Below are positions 41,517 through 50,095 of a stretch of 64,000 bases of DNA, one piece after another. The stretch is from Flavobacterium salilacus subsp. salilacus (lineage in GTDB: Bacteria; Bacteroidota; Bacteroidia; Flavobacteriales; Flavobacteriaceae). The position numbers and the translations under genes were made by a program. The notes beneath the pieces are model-generated. The model was not told the origin of the DNA. It searched no databases and saw only the letters and a list, made by a program, of their open reading frames with translations. Position 1 is the stretch's first letter. Every line of letters starts with the position of its first letter. Where the stretch lies: the NCBI RefSeq assembly GCF_004634195.1, contig NZ_SKBP01000003.1, positions 62,001 to 126,000 on the forward strand, written 5' to 3'.

Positions 41517-42368
41517 TTAAAAGGTATAAACAGCCCCAATAAGATTACCGCTAAAAGTCAGCGTAAATGAAGTTTGCAGAGGTTTTTTATTATTGTATTT
41601 TTCATCATACTTTCGGTCTAAGTAAATATCTATTGCCTCTACCACAAAATAACTGGTAGCCCAGCTTAAAAAAACATCACTCGCCCAGTGGGCATCCGCA
41701 TAAATTCTCGAAATTCCCGGCACTACACCTATAGCATAAATACCTGCCTTAACCCAAATATTCTCAAACTGTTTGGCAATAACATGGGCATTAGTAAACG
41801 TTAGCACACCATGTCCTGAGGGGAAAGACCGATATTTTGCACTCCCTCCGAAAGGGCGAAAATGATTTTTACCCAAATCAGATCCCGGTCGTGCCCTGCC
41901 CACAGCAGATTTTGTTAACTGTTGTAAAAATCCCGTTGTAGTTGCCGATGATATTAAAAGCACCCCGGTACGCCTTAGTTTCGGATTCTTAGTAAATAAT
42001 CCTGTTAAATATACTGCGCCTGTAAAACCATAGTTGTTCTGCGGGCTGCCGGCATACCATCCGTAATCCAGTATAGCCTGTGGCACATCCTCTTTATGGC
42101 TCAAAAGCTCTTCGCGAATGTTATCATCCACAAGGTATAAACCATAGGTACCTGCTGCTACACCGCCCAATGTTAAAAAATCGTCCCCCTGCCAGTGCAA
42201 AGGTCTGGTGTAGGTATAACCCGCCCCCATAAAAACGTTCCCTATATCATAGGTAAAATCCTGCCACATTGTTTTATCAGAACGGTCGGGAACTGTAAAA
42301 TTATTTTGGGCAATTGATAAATAGGGTAGAAAAAGGGTAAGGATATAAAATAAAAATAGTCTCTTCAT
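41517..42368 (-). CDS. PAP2-superfamily phosphatase
   Basis: A 283-aa protein with a signal peptide (ending LSIAQ) and the three phosphatase motifs in order: KSAVGRARPGSD (about 140-151, K-x6-RP), SFPSGHGVLTF (about 176-186, PSGH), and SRIYADAHWASDVFLSW (about 217-233, SR-x5-H-x3-D). It is therefore a catalytically complete lipid phosphatase of the phosphatidic acid or undecaprenyl pyrophosphate type, probably facing the periplasm. It is monocistronic. Its exact lipid substrate is not decided by sequence. Confidence 0.9.
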   Translation of the reverse strand: MKRLFLFYILTLFLPYLSIAQNNFTVPDRSDKTMWQDFTYDIGNVFMGAGYTYTRPLHWQGDDFLTLGGVAAGTYGLYLVDDNIREELLSHKEDVPQAILDYGWYAGSPQNNYGFTGAVYLTGLFTKNPKLRRTGVLLISSATTTGFLQQLTKSAVGRARPGSDLGKNHFRPFGGSAKYRSFPSGHGVLTFTNAHVIAKQFENIWVKAGIYAIGVVPGISRIYADAHWASDVFLSWATSYFVVEAIDIYLDRKYDEKYNNKKPLQTSFTLTFSGNLIGAVYTF

Positions 42369-42709
42369 TTTTTTGTAGTGCTAAATAAAATCACAAAGGT
42401 AAATGATAAAAACAATATTTGTTATTCCCGTTGTTTATTGTATTAAAAATTTCATATTATAACATCGCTAGTGTAGGAAAGATTTTTTTTTTCAGTTTAT
42501 GCTAAGGGTTTTTGGCTATTGCCATATATCATATTTTCAACACTCAGCCCCTGATTGGGGGTTATAAAGAAAAGCAAGGGATATTCTGTAAAGTATTTTT
42601 TATGAGGCTCGCCTCATAAACATATTGTTTTATAAGGCTTATTATTAAGGTCGGCTTTTAAAGACCGACCTGTTTAGTGTTATTTAAGGTTACGGAACAA
42701 TTAACGGAA
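42369..42709. other. Gene-free gap with two stem-loops
   Basis: This 341-bp gap holds no credible gene. It contains an inverted repeat at 42601-42618 (TATGAGGC-TC-GCCTCATA) and a weaker one near 42643-42667 (AGGTCGG ... CCGACCT) just after the hydrolase stop. Neither has a clear U-tract on the relevant strand. Confidence 0.5.
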
Positions 42710-43615
42710 TTATTGTTTGGCAAACTTTTCAAGTTCTGTATTGAACTTTACCATTTCTTCGATAAACAGCGCATGCCCACTGTTCTCAAACTTGACGATA
42801 TAAGAATTTTTGATGCCTTTATGCAATTCTTCGGCAAATACAAAATCACAAAGTTTATCTTTTGTACCATGGAAAATAGCTACCGGCACCTTGATTTTTG
42901 ACAAAGAGGGGCGCAGGTCAAGGTCACGTAAGGCGATAATTGACTGTGTAGTAGCATAAGGCGATGCATCGGCACTAATATTTGCCAGCCATTGTGCCAT
43001 ACCGTCAGAAATTGCATTTTCAGAAGCGGGGAAAGCTTTACCAAAATCTTCAATAAGCTGTTGCCTGTTAGTCCTTGTTACTTCAATCAGTCCTGCCGCG
43101 GCTTCATCTGTAGCGCCATACGGGAAACCTTCACGCTGTTTCCACGAGGGGGCAGCTGCGGCAAACAGTGCCAGTTTAGATACATGTGCGCCATCATATT
43201 TAGCCATATAATGCAACACTACAGCCCCACCCATAGAAAAACCGCCAAGTACGGCATTTTCTACCTTTAATTTATCCAGTACTGTTTTAATATCATCCGA
43301 AAAAACATCAAAATCATATCTTCCGTAAGGCCTGTCAGATTTTCCGAACCCCCTCATCGATATCCCTATAACGCGGAATCCTTTTTCTACAAAATACTGG
43401 TACTGATATTCATACATTTCATCATTAAGCGGCCATCCGTGAATGAGTACAATAGGTTGTCCGTTACCCAAATCGGTTACATGCAGTTTTACGTTAGGCT
43501 CAACTTCTATATACTCTAATCTTCCCGCTGATGCGGCAGACCTTTTGGACTGTGCGGTTACCTGGTTAAATACAAATACACTTAAAATACTAAGGGCTAA
43601 AATTAATTTTTTCAT
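42710..43615 (-). CDS. Secreted alpha/beta-hydrolase (non-heme peroxidase/esterase type)
   Basis: A 301-aa protein with a signal peptide (FVFNQVTAQ). The fold shows VLIHGWPLNDEMY (oxyanion-hole HGW, about 56-68), RGFGKSDRPYGRYD, the nucleophile elbow GGFSMGGAV (about 123-131), an acid at FHGTKDKLCD and the catalytic His in NSGHALFIEE. The HGWP/SMGG combination is that of chloroperoxidase/arylesterase-like hydrolases. Its promoter region shares a precisely spaced module with osmC (43656-43723), which suggests control by the AraC-type regulator 3 kb away. Confidence 0.88.
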   Translation of the reverse strand: MKKLILALSILSVFVFNQVTAQSKRSAASAGRLEYIEVEPNVKLHVTDLGNGQPIVLIHGWPLNDEMYEYQYQYFVEKGFRVIGISMRGFGKSDRPYGRYDFDVFSDDIKTVLDKLKVENAVLGGFSMGGAVVLHYMAKYDGAHVSKLALFAAAAPSWKQREGFPYGATDEAAAGLIEVTRTNRQQLIEDFGKAFPASENAISDGMAQWLANISADASPYATTQSIIALRDLDLRPSLSKIKVPVAIFHGTKDKLCDFVFAEELHKGIKNSYIVKFENSGHALFIEEMVKFNTELEKFAKQ

Positions 43616-43947
43616 TGTTTTATTTTTTTAATGTTATTACTAAATGTTTACAGTGCAAAGATGAAGAGAATGCACGTGCCGAAAAATGGAGAAAAGGCAG
43701 GTATGATTGTACATTTTTCCTTTTGTAGCAATTATAAGCACATTGATGCATACATAAATGTGCATAACCCTAAAAAGAGCCTGTTTGTATTTTGTGCATA
43801 TAAGCGTGCCCGCTTGCTGTAAAGCCGAGTAAATTCAATTTGAGGAGAATGGGTAAGCCGTGATTAAACAGAAGAAAAAAGGGGATAATTACCTGTGTAA
43901 TTAAAGTTGTGGCTTATCCGGAATATAATAGTATCGGTGTGCGGGCA
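43616..43947. other. Gap between the hydrolase and HxlR genes
   Basis: A 332-bp gap. Its left part carries the AraC-type promoter module of the hydrolase (43656-43723). A GCACAT ... ATGTGC inverted repeat lies near 43738-43764. I see no gene; a plus-strand ORF here has no coding character. Confidence 0.5.
43656..43723 (-). promoter_or_regulatory. AraC-type promoter module of the alpha/beta-hydrolase gene
   Basis: Read on the minus strand: AAAGGAAAAATGTACAAT, 15 bases, TCCATTTTT, 20 bases, TCTTTG (part of the -7-like CATCTTTG), then 40 bp to the ATG. Blocks and spacings are the same as in front of osmC. Confidence 0.7.
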
Positions 43948-44319
43948 TCAATCTTTGTTGGTATCTGTAAATTTTTTTGATATAAGTGCCTTTAGCCGTT
44001 CCTGGTGTGTATCTCCCCAATCTCCTAAAGTGCCGATAACAGGAATAAGGCTTTTGCCAAACTCGGTAAGGCTGTATTCTACTTTTGGCGGTACAACCGG
44101 ATAAATTTTACGGGTAACGAGTTCATGGTCTTCCAGTTCTTTAAGCTGTACATTTAAAACTCTTCGTGAAGCATCGGGTATTTTACGCTGAAGTTCGCTT
44201 GGTCTTTGGTGCCCTTCATTAATAAACCATAATAAACGCATTTTCCATTTGCCATACAATACCTCGCCGATAAGGTCGAGTCCGCAGTTAAGGTTCGGGA
44301 TTATTTTTCTCTCATACAT
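43948..44319 (-). CDS. HxlR-family transcriptional regulator
   Basis: A 123-aa winged-helix protein with the HxlR/YodB pattern: NCGLDLIGEVLYGKWKMRLLWF (about 9-30), RPSELQRKIPDASRRVLNVQLKEL (recognition region), and VEYSLTEFGKSLIPVI (wing). An N-terminal cysteine, the residue that senses electrophiles in YodB-type members, is present at about position 10. It is divergent from an SDR gene over a 124-bp region with a 16-bp palindrome (44358-44373), its likely binding site. Confidence 0.92.
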   Translation of the reverse strand: MYERKIIPNLNCGLDLIGEVLYGKWKMRLLWFINEGHQRPSELQRKIPDASRRVLNVQLKELEDHELVTRKIYPVVPPKVEYSLTEFGKSLIPVIGTLGDWGDTHQERLKALISKKFTDTNKD

Positions 44320-44357
44320 AAAGCAAAATTAAGCCTATGTACCCTAATGTGCAATAC

Positions 44358-44373
44358 GGGATAAATTTATCCC
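44358..44373. promoter_or_regulatory. 16-bp palindrome between HxlR and SDR genes
   Basis: GGGATAAA-TTTATCCC is a perfect palindrome in the divergent promoter region. It is a probable HxlR-family operator. Confidence 0.55.
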
Positions 44374-44443
44374 TATGCAAATCATAAATCCGTACTTGTG
44401 AGAAACTTACATACTTCTGAAATTTGTACAAAACAAATAAAAA

Positions 44444-45238
44444 ATGGAACAGTTAAGTAATTATAGCAATGAGCTATCCGGTAAAATTGCCTTAGTAACA
44501 GGCGGAACCAAAGGAGCAGGAAGAGCCATTGCCGAACGTTTAAAAAATGCCGGAGCAAAGGTAATTATTACTGCAAGGCAGCAGCCTGAAGTACCGAATG
44601 AGGACCTTTATTTTATTTCGGCTGACCTTAGTAAGACCGAAAGTGCGCACAGGGTTGCCCGCGAGGTAATTGAAAAATTTGGTAAGCTGGATATCCTTAT
44701 AAATAATCTTGGAGGCTCTGAAACTCCCGGAGGAGGATTTTCAGTATTAACAGATAAGGACTGGGAGGAAACCTTACAAACCAACCTGTTGGCGCCTGTA
44801 AGGCTGGACAGGGAGTTTTTACCTCAAATGCTCATTCAAAAAAGTGGTGTTATCATACATATAGCATCCATACAGGGCAAATTGCCTTTACACGATTCTA
44901 CTTTGCCTTATGCTGCTGCAAAAGCAGGACTTATCAATTACAGCAAAGGCTTATCAAAAGAGGTTTCTCCTAAAGGCATAAGGGTATTAACCGTTTCGCC
45001 CGGATGGATAATGACAGCATCATCAGTAAGGATGATGGAACGGATTTCTGAAAGCTCCAACATTTCTATGGAGCAAGCCACACAAAGTGTTATGGATGCA
45101 TTGGGAGGGATTCCAATCGGACGACCTGCACAACCTGAAGAAGTTGCCGAACTGGTTGGTTTTTTGGTCTCTCCGAGGGCAAGCTACCTTACCGGTACAG
45201 AGTATGTAATAGACGGAGGTACTATACCTACTGTTTGA
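44444..45238 (+). CDS. Short-chain dehydrogenase/reductase
   Basis: A 264-aa classical SDR. TGGTKGAGRAIAERL (cofactor loop, about 20-34), NNLGG (about 86-90), IHIASIQGK with the catalytic Ser, and YAAAKAGLINYSKG with the YxxxK pair are intact. The C-terminus SYLTGTEYVIDGGTIP is standard. An Arg/Ala-rich loop after strand 2 suggests NADP(H). The substrate is unknown. It is divergent from an HxlR regulator and followed 117 bp later by an NTF2-like protein gene. Confidence 0.9.
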   Translation: MEQLSNYSNELSGKIALVTGGTKGAGRAIAERLKNAGAKVIITARQQPEVPNEDLYFISADLSKTESAHRVAREVIEKFGKLDILINNLGGSETPGGGFSVLTDKDWEETLQTNLLAPVRLDREFLPQMLIQKSGVIIHIASIQGKLPLHDSTLPYAAAKAGLINYSKGLSKEVSPKGIRVLTVSPGWIMTASSVRMMERISESSNISMEQATQSVMDALGGIPIGRPAQPEEVAELVGFLVSPRASYLTGTEYVIDGGTIPTV

Positions 45239-45355
45239 TATTGAGAACTGTCAATACCGGTAGCAGGATAAAATGGTGTCTTACATAGATACCCGGTATC
45301 CTTGATGAAGGAATTTAATAGAAAAAAATGTATTAATCGTAAAAATTGATAAATT

Positions 45356-45679
45356 ATGAACTTACCAAAAGTAATCGCAGATTTATTAAAAGCACAGGAA
45401 AACAGAGACAGTGCTGCTTTTGTGGATTGTTTTACTGAAACTGCAAGGGTTTTTGACGAAGAAAAAACACATACAGGTAAAGAAGAAATTAAGGCATGGA
45501 TGGAAAAGACTACCGGAGAATACAATATGGTAATGAATCCGATAGGCTTCGAGGGTGATAAAGAAGCAGGGGTTTTTATAACAGAGGTATCGGGAACATT
45601 TCCGGGCAGCCCTATTGTTTTTAAGTACAATCTTGAGTTCGACGGAGATTTTATCCATTCACTGGAAATCACTACTTAA
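45356..45679 (+). CDS. NTF2-like (SnoaL-type) protein
   Basis: A 107-aa single-domain protein with a typical NTF2-like start (ENRDSAAFVDCFTETARVFD) and THTGKEEIKAWMEKTTGEYN, and a beta-sheet C-terminus with a GSPIVFKYNLEFDGDFI motif. Members are often small isomerases or binding proteins encoded beside oxidoreductases. It follows the SDR and is probably in the same transcription unit, which ends at the hairpin after it. Confidence 0.83.
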   Translation: MNLPKVIADLLKAQENRDSAAFVDCFTETARVFDEEKTHTGKEEIKAWMEKTTGEYNMVMNPIGFEGDKEAGVFITEVSGTFPGSPIVFKYNLEFDGDFIHSLEITT

Positions 45680-45691
45680 TTGTAATAAAAA

Positions 45692-45731
45692 AGGTTTAGT
45701 CCTGGGTAGCAATGCAAACAGGACTAAACCT
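45692..45731 (+). terminator. Hairpin after the SDR-NTF2 unit
   Basis: AGGTTTAGTCCTG and CAGGACTAAACCT form a 13-bp stem around a 14-base loop. The following T-run is poor (ATATTTG). Confidence 0.55.
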
Positions 45732-45838
45732 ATATTTGTTTCAGACTATTGGAGAAATATATTCTATACTGTATTTTCACGGTGAAATTATTCAAAGTCC
45801 AAAGTGTAGGAATTAATTATAATATATTAGCCTTTACA

Positions 45839-46093
45839 ATGATAACCGGTAAATATTACTTATACTTCTTATTATGTCTGTTTGCTGTAAGTAATAGTAT
45901 TTACGGTCAAAACGATGAAAGCTTGACGATAACCTCCCTGGCAGACCGTGTACATCCTGCACCGGAAGCGATTTTTGATAAGTTTCGTCAGGCAGGCATG
46001 CATCCGGTGAATCATCTCCTTACACATGCAGAAAAGGCAAAAGTGACGGAAGCATTTTCAGAATTACCACCCCTGCATAGTTCCTATTGTTAA
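45839..46093 (+). pseudogene. Truncated secreted protein fragment
   Basis: From ATG 45839 (MITGKYYLYF) there are 84 codons. A signal peptide ends near SIYGQ. The following helix-rich stretch (LADRVHPAPEAIFDKFRQAG ... VTEAFSELPPLH) reads like the N-terminus of a longer Bacteroidetes secreted protein that is cut off at SSYC-stop. The downstream 230 bp have no continuation in any frame. I cannot name the parent family with certainty. A genuine short secreted protein is possible but less likely. Confidence 0.4.
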
Positions 46094-46327
46094 TATGTAG
46101 TCATTCTTCTTTTAATATATAATCGTTGCAATAGGAGGGAGGTACAGCACCACAATAAATATCGGTCGGAATTTAGTTAAACAGTTAAGTGAACTGGTAG
46201 TCTCCCCAAAAAATATCTTTCAACGTGGTATAATAGTCATAGATTATTTATTACCTTCCTATCCATATTAAAGTTAGTTATTTAGTATTTACTTTGAGTT
46301 TTTCAAAACAGTATTTACATTTAGACA

Positions 46328-47197
46328 ATGTCAACACAGCTATTTCAATCCAATTACCAGCGTTTAGGGTTCATCCCTTTTACATCAGCTTCTATTGAAT
46401 TACTGAACAGTCATCAGTTTGATGGGTACATTAAGATAGTATATGCCCCGCAAGGAGTGCGGGTAAATATTGACTTTAATGATTACCATACAGAGGCGCC
46501 TACACTTTTTTTTATCAATAGTAACCAGTATGTAAAGTTTTTTGATTTGGGAGTTGGTGAAGGATATTTTATGTATTACAACCGGGATTTTTATTGTGTA
46601 CAAATACACGATGCAGAGGTGGCGTGCGATGGATTGCTGTTTAATAATATCTACCAAATGCCAAAAACGGTATTAAATACCAAAGAAGATAGCATCATAC
46701 AAACCATTTTAGTACAGATGGAAGAGGAATTTGAATTGGATGCTTCCACCCGGGAAGAGATGCTGCGCATTTACCTGAAGCAAATTATCATCCGGGCTAC
46801 CCGTATTTGGAAGACCCAACATCTGGGTGTTCTGGAAAGTCAACCCTATCAGGAAATTGAGTTTTTTAGAGAGTTTAGCCGTTTGGTAGAAATACATTAC
46901 AGATCGAAACACTTGGTAGCCGATTATGCCGAATTATTAGGCATAGCCCCCAAAACCCTAACCCATAAGTTTAAGAAGTTTGAATTACCTGCCCCCAACG
47001 AGGTTTTGAAAGACCGTATTTTACTGGAGGCAAAGCGATTGTTAATACATACCGGTTTAAGTGCCAAACAAATCGCGTATGATTTAGGATATGATGATCC
47101 TGCTTATTTTAATCGACTTTTCAGCAAGAAAATAGGCGATGCCCCTAACATTTTTCGCAAAAAATACCTCGAAAGGAAAAATGTACAATTAGAATAG
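46328..47197 (+). CDS. AraC-family transcriptional regulator
   Basis: A 289-aa protein. The N-terminal cupin-like sensor domain (about 25-150) is followed by a C-terminal AraC DNA-binding domain (about 185-285) with the paired HTH: LVADYAELLGIAPKTLTHKF and SAKQIAYDLGYDDPAYFNRL, then FSKKIGDAPNIFRKKY. It lies 85 bp upstream of the osmC-esterase unit. An 18-nt operator-like sequence overlaps its own last codons (47172-47189) and is repeated in front of the alpha/beta-hydrolase gene at 43.7 kb. Those two promoters are its likely targets. Confidence 0.93.
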   Translation: MSTQLFQSNYQRLGFIPFTSASIELLNSHQFDGYIKIVYAPQGVRVNIDFNDYHTEAPTLFFINSNQYVKFFDLGVGEGYFMYYNRDFYCVQIHDAEVACDGLLFNNIYQMPKTVLNTKEDSIIQTILVQMEEEFELDASTREEMLRIYLKQIIIRATRIWKTQHLGVLESQPYQEIEFFREFSRLVEIHYRSKHLVADYAELLGIAPKTLTHKFKKFELPAPNEVLKDRILLEAKRLLIHTGLSAKQIAYDLGYDDPAYFNRLFSKKIGDAPNIFRKKYLERKNVQLE

Positions 47198-47239
47198 GGT
47201 TATATCCATTTTTAGCAGCTTTACACGGTTATATCTTTG
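47172..47239 (+). promoter_or_regulatory. AraC-type promoter module of the osmC unit
   Basis: AAAGGAAAAATGTACAAT (47172-47189, inside the 3' end of the araC-type gene), 15 bases, TCCATTTTT (47205-47213), 20 bases, TCTTTG within TATCTTTG (47232-47239, a perfect -7 element), then 43 bp to the osmC ATG. Confidence 0.72.
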
Positions 47240-47282
47240 ACCTATCAAATTAACTGATGGTTTAATTAAAAAAATAAAAGAT

Positions 47283-47696
47283 ATGAAACGTAAAGCACAG
47301 GCCGTTTGGAACGGCAGTATTAAAGAAGGAAAGGGGCATTTAACTACAGGGAGTACCGTTTTAAACCAAACCCAATATTCATTCAATAGCCGATTTGCCG
47401 AGGGAATTGGTACCAATCCGGAAGAATTGTTGGCAGCAGCTCATGCCGGCTGTTTTAGCATGAAACTAAGTTCAGACCTTACCGAAGCAGGGTATGAGGT
47501 TACCGAAATTAAAACCAATTCCACCATAACCTTAGATGGAGGTAAAATAACCCTTTCAGTATTGGACTTAGAGGCAATTGTTCCGGGAATTGATCAAGCT
47601 GCTTTTCAAAAGATAGCTGAAAATGCCGAAGCTACCTGTCCGGTAAGTGGCGCTTTCAATTTTGAAATTATCCTGAACGCACAGTTAAAAAAATAA
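47283..47696 (+). CDS. osmC: OsmC-family peroxiredoxin
   Basis: A 137-aa protein with the OsmC fold. The two redox cysteines are in AAAHAGCFSMKLSSDL (about 50-65) and ATCPVSGAF (about 118-126), at the spacing of OsmC hydroperoxidases. A NPEELLAAAHAGC block is diagnostic, and an N-terminal WNGSIKEGKG strand matches. OsmC reduces organic hydroperoxides. It begins 85 bp after the AraC regulator and 23 bp before an esterase gene, with which it is co-transcribed. Confidence 0.93.
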   Translation: MKRKAQAVWNGSIKEGKGHLTTGSTVLNQTQYSFNSRFAEGIGTNPEELLAAAHAGCFSMKLSSDLTEAGYEVTEIKTNSTITLDGGKITLSVLDLEAIVPGIDQAAFQKIAENAEATCPVSGAFNFEIILNAQLKK

Positions 47697-47719
47697 TCAA
47701 TAACCTTAAACATACAGTA

Positions 47720-48781
47720 ATGAAAACAATATATCCTATTTTTAAAACGCTAGTTATAGCTTTAGTAATAATTTTAACAACAAGTAACGTTATGGCACAA
47801 GTAGAAAAACGTCCGTACCACGGACAACAAGACCCGCAAATAAGTAAAGGCATTAAAGAATTTCTCAACGCTTTAAATACGGGTGGTGGCGCACCACTGG
47901 AAACCTTAAAGCCTCAAGATGCAAGGCAGATCCTGGTGGGAGCACAAAAATCTGTAGTAGTAGATTATTCCGGTATTGAGGAATCTGAGAAAACAATTAC
48001 GCAGGACGGTTATACTGTTACCCTGCACATTGTAAAACCTAAAGGTGCTAAGAAAGATATACCGGTATTTATGCTTTTTCACGGAGGCGGATGGGTACTG
48101 GGTGATTACCCCACGCATAAAAGACTGGTACGCGATTTAGTAGTTGCCAGTGGTGCAGCAGCCGTATTCCCTGACTACACCCCATCTCCGGAAGCACAAT
48201 ATCCTATAGCCATTAATCAGGCATATGCCGCCACTAAGTGGGTAGCAGCGCACGGTACAGAAATAGGAATAGACGGCAAAAACCTGGCGGTTGTTGGTAA
48301 CAGCGTTGGGGGTAATATGGCCGCAGTGGTAGCCTTAATGGCTAAAGACAAAAAGGGTCCTGAAATTAAACTACAAGTGTTGTTATGGCCTGTAACCGAT
48401 GCTGATTTTACCCGACCATCTTATACCTTATATGCTCAGGAACGTTTTTTAACTACCCCATTAATGCAATGGATGTGGAATAATTACTTACCTGATGTAG
48501 AGAAGCGTAAAGAAATTTATGCATCGCCCGCTCAAGCTAGTTTAGCCCAATTGCAGGGTTTACCACCCACATTGATCCAATTAGCAGAGAATGATATTTT
48601 ATATGATGAAGGACTGGCTTATGGTAGAAAATTGGATGAAGCGGGAGTACCCACAACCGTTACCACTTACAACGGAATGATTCACGATTATGGGTTATTA
48701 AACCCTATAGCAGACGAACCGGCTGTAAAAGTAGCCATATTACAAGCAGCGGTAGTTATTAAAGAGGCCTTAGTCAGATAA
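47720..48781 (+). CDS. Secreted alpha/beta-hydrolase, acetyl-esterase (HSL) type
   Basis: A 353-aa protein with a signal peptide (SNVMAQ, about residue 28). The hormone-sensitive-lipase group motif FHGGGWVLGDY (about 116-126) and the nucleophile elbow GNSVGGNMA (about 193-201) are present, with a C-terminal acid/His region (ENDILYDEG ... MIHDYGLL). It hydrolyses short-chain esters in the periplasm; the natural substrate is unknown. It is the second gene of the osmC unit and is followed by a terminator. Confidence 0.9.
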   Translation: MKTIYPIFKTLVIALVIILTTSNVMAQVEKRPYHGQQDPQISKGIKEFLNALNTGGGAPLETLKPQDARQILVGAQKSVVVDYSGIEESEKTITQDGYTVTLHIVKPKGAKKDIPVFMLFHGGGWVLGDYPTHKRLVRDLVVASGAAAVFPDYTPSPEAQYPIAINQAYAATKWVAAHGTEIGIDGKNLAVVGNSVGGNMAAVVALMAKDKKGPEIKLQVLLWPVTDADFTRPSYTLYAQERFLTTPLMQWMWNNYLPDVEKRKEIYASPAQASLAQLQGLPPTLIQLAENDILYDEGLAYGRKLDEAGVPTTVTTYNGMIHDYGLLNPIADEPAVKVAILQAAVVIKEALVR

Positions 48782-48821
48782 ATAAGTTATTAACCATAGG
48801 GTACTTTACTACCGGCTTGAT

Positions 48822-48860
48822 AAGAAAGGGATAATCACAACGGTTATCCCTTCTTGTTTT
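48822..48860 (+). terminator. Rho-independent terminator of the osmC-esterase unit
   Basis: AAGGGATAA and TTATCCCTT flank a 9-base loop and are followed by CTTGTTTTTATTT. Confidence 0.78.
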
Positions 48861-48884
48861 TATTTATAAGTAAGCAGCCAAAGT

Positions 48885-49628
48885 TTATTTCATCATATAG
48901 GTAAGAGCACCACCATCAACAGTAATATCTGCACCGCTTATAAAGCTTGCCGCATCGGAACAGAGGAAAAGTACTGTGTTTGCAATTTCATCGGCCGTAC
49001 CTAAACGCTGAAGTGCGGTAGATGCCGCTAAATTTGCTTTGGCTTCAGGAGTAGCAACTCCATCCAGTCCCGGTGTTTGTATTGGACCCAGGCTAACAGT
49101 ATTAACACGAATTTTTCTTTCAGCAAGTTCATTTGCTGCAATCTGGGCAATCTTGTTTATTGCGCCCTTTGTAGCGGAATATATACCGGTACCTGCACCG
49201 CTGGCAGTTGCCACTATGGACGATGTAAATACCACCGATGCACCATCAGCCAAGTGTGGCAGTAACTTTTGAAGTGTAAAGAAATGCCCTTTCACATTGG
49301 TGTTAAACTGTGCATCAAAATCAGCTTCAGTGGCATGTTCAATTGGCTTAAACGTGGCAATAGCTGCGTTTAGAAAAAGTACATCCAGTTTTTTTCCGTT
49401 TTCCGCAACATAGTTTTCCAAAACTGATATACCATCCAAGTTGGAAGTGTCCGATACTAAGGTCTTTAAATTCGGACTGTTGATTGCTGAAGCAGCCTTT
49501 TGCAGGTTGTCGGCGCTTCTTCCGGTAATTACTACGTTTGCCCCTGCATTAATAAATGCTTTTGCGGTAGCTAAACCTATTCCGGTACTACCGCCTGTTA
49601 TTACTACATTTTTGTTTGTTAAACTCAT
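48885..49628 (-). CDS. Short-chain dehydrogenase/reductase
   Basis: A 247-aa SDR from ATG 49628 (MSLTNKN); ten more open codons upstream are not family-like. ITGGSTGIGLATAKAF (cofactor motif, about 10-25), FLNAAIA, VFTSSIVAT with catalytic Ser, YSATKGAINKIAQ (YxxxK) and ISGADITVDGG at the end are all intact. The substrate is unknown. It is divergent from an HxlR gene. Its -7 element, TAAATTTG on the minus strand (49656-49663), lies 27 bp upstream, next to the GTAAC repeats. Confidence 0.9.
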   Translation of the reverse strand: MSLTNKNVVITGGSTGIGLATAKAFINAGANVVITGRSADNLQKAASAINSPNLKTLVSDTSNLDGISVLENYVAENGKKLDVLFLNAAIATFKPIEHATEADFDAQFNTNVKGHFFTLQKLLPHLADGASVVFTSSIVATASGAGTGIYSATKGAINKIAQIAANELAERKIRVNTVSLGPIQTPGLDGVATPEAKANLAASTALQRLGTADEIANTVLFLCSDAASFISGADITVDGGALTYMMK

Positions 49629-49683
49629 TTCTGAAATTTTTAAATTATTATGATACAAATTTAGAGGAGTTTAATTTATTAAT

Positions 49684-49731
49684 GTAACTTTGTAACTAAA
49701 AGTAACAGTAACTATAGAGTAACCAGGTAAC
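49684..49731. promoter_or_regulatory. Six GTAAC repeats between SDR and HxlR genes
   Basis: GTAAC occurs six times in 48 bp (starts 49684, 49692, 49702, 49708, 49719 and 49727). A perfect -7 element for the HxlR gene, TAACTTTG, overlaps the first two (49685-49692). The same half-site recurs in the next HxlR intergenic region at 51897 and 51915. Confidence 0.62.
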
Positions 49732-49733
49732 TT

Positions 49734-50075
49734 ATGACAGAAAATGTATGCCACAAGAAGGAAATAATGGCAATCCATGATACTATGGATGTGTTGGGCG
49801 GTAAATGGAAAATATCCATAATATCTACCATGTGCTATTACAACAAAAGGCGTTTTTCCGATATCTTAAACGACCTTAACGGTATATCTAACAAACAATT
49901 AAGCAAGGAGCTGAAAGAGCTGGAACAGAACAAACTTATCAAACGTACCGTGTTGGACACCCAACCCGTGTCAGTACATTATAACCTTACGGAATACGGA
50001 TGGTCTTTACAAAGCCTTATTCATGACCTTGCAGCTTGGGGCGTAAAACACAGGCAGGTAATAATAGCCGAGTAA
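49734..50075 (+). CDS. HxlR-family transcriptional regulator
   Basis: A 113-aa winged-helix protein. CHKKEIMAIHDTMDVLGGKWKI carries the N-terminal cysteine (residue 5) and the GGKWK motif. RFSDILNDLNGISNKQLSKEL is the recognition region, and VHYNLTEYGWSLQSLI the wing. It is divergent from an SDR gene, 21 bp upstream of a luciferase-like oxidoreductase gene on the same strand, and probably controls both through the GTAAC repeats. Confidence 0.93.
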   Translation: MTENVCHKKEIMAIHDTMDVLGGKWKISIISTMCYYNKRRFSDILNDLNGISNKQLSKELKELEQNKLIKRTVLDTQPVSVHYNLTEYGWSLQSLIHDLAAWGVKHRQVIIAE

Positions 50076-50095
50076 GTACAGAATCATTTAAAAAT

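Noticed and set aside
42601..42618. TATGAGGC/GCCTCATA inverted repeat as a terminator
   Set aside because: There is no U-tract in the required position on either strand, so only a stem-loop can be claimed.
43631..43822. 63-codon plus-strand ORF between the hydrolase and HxlR genes
   Set aside because: It lies over the AraC-type promoter module and lacks coding features.
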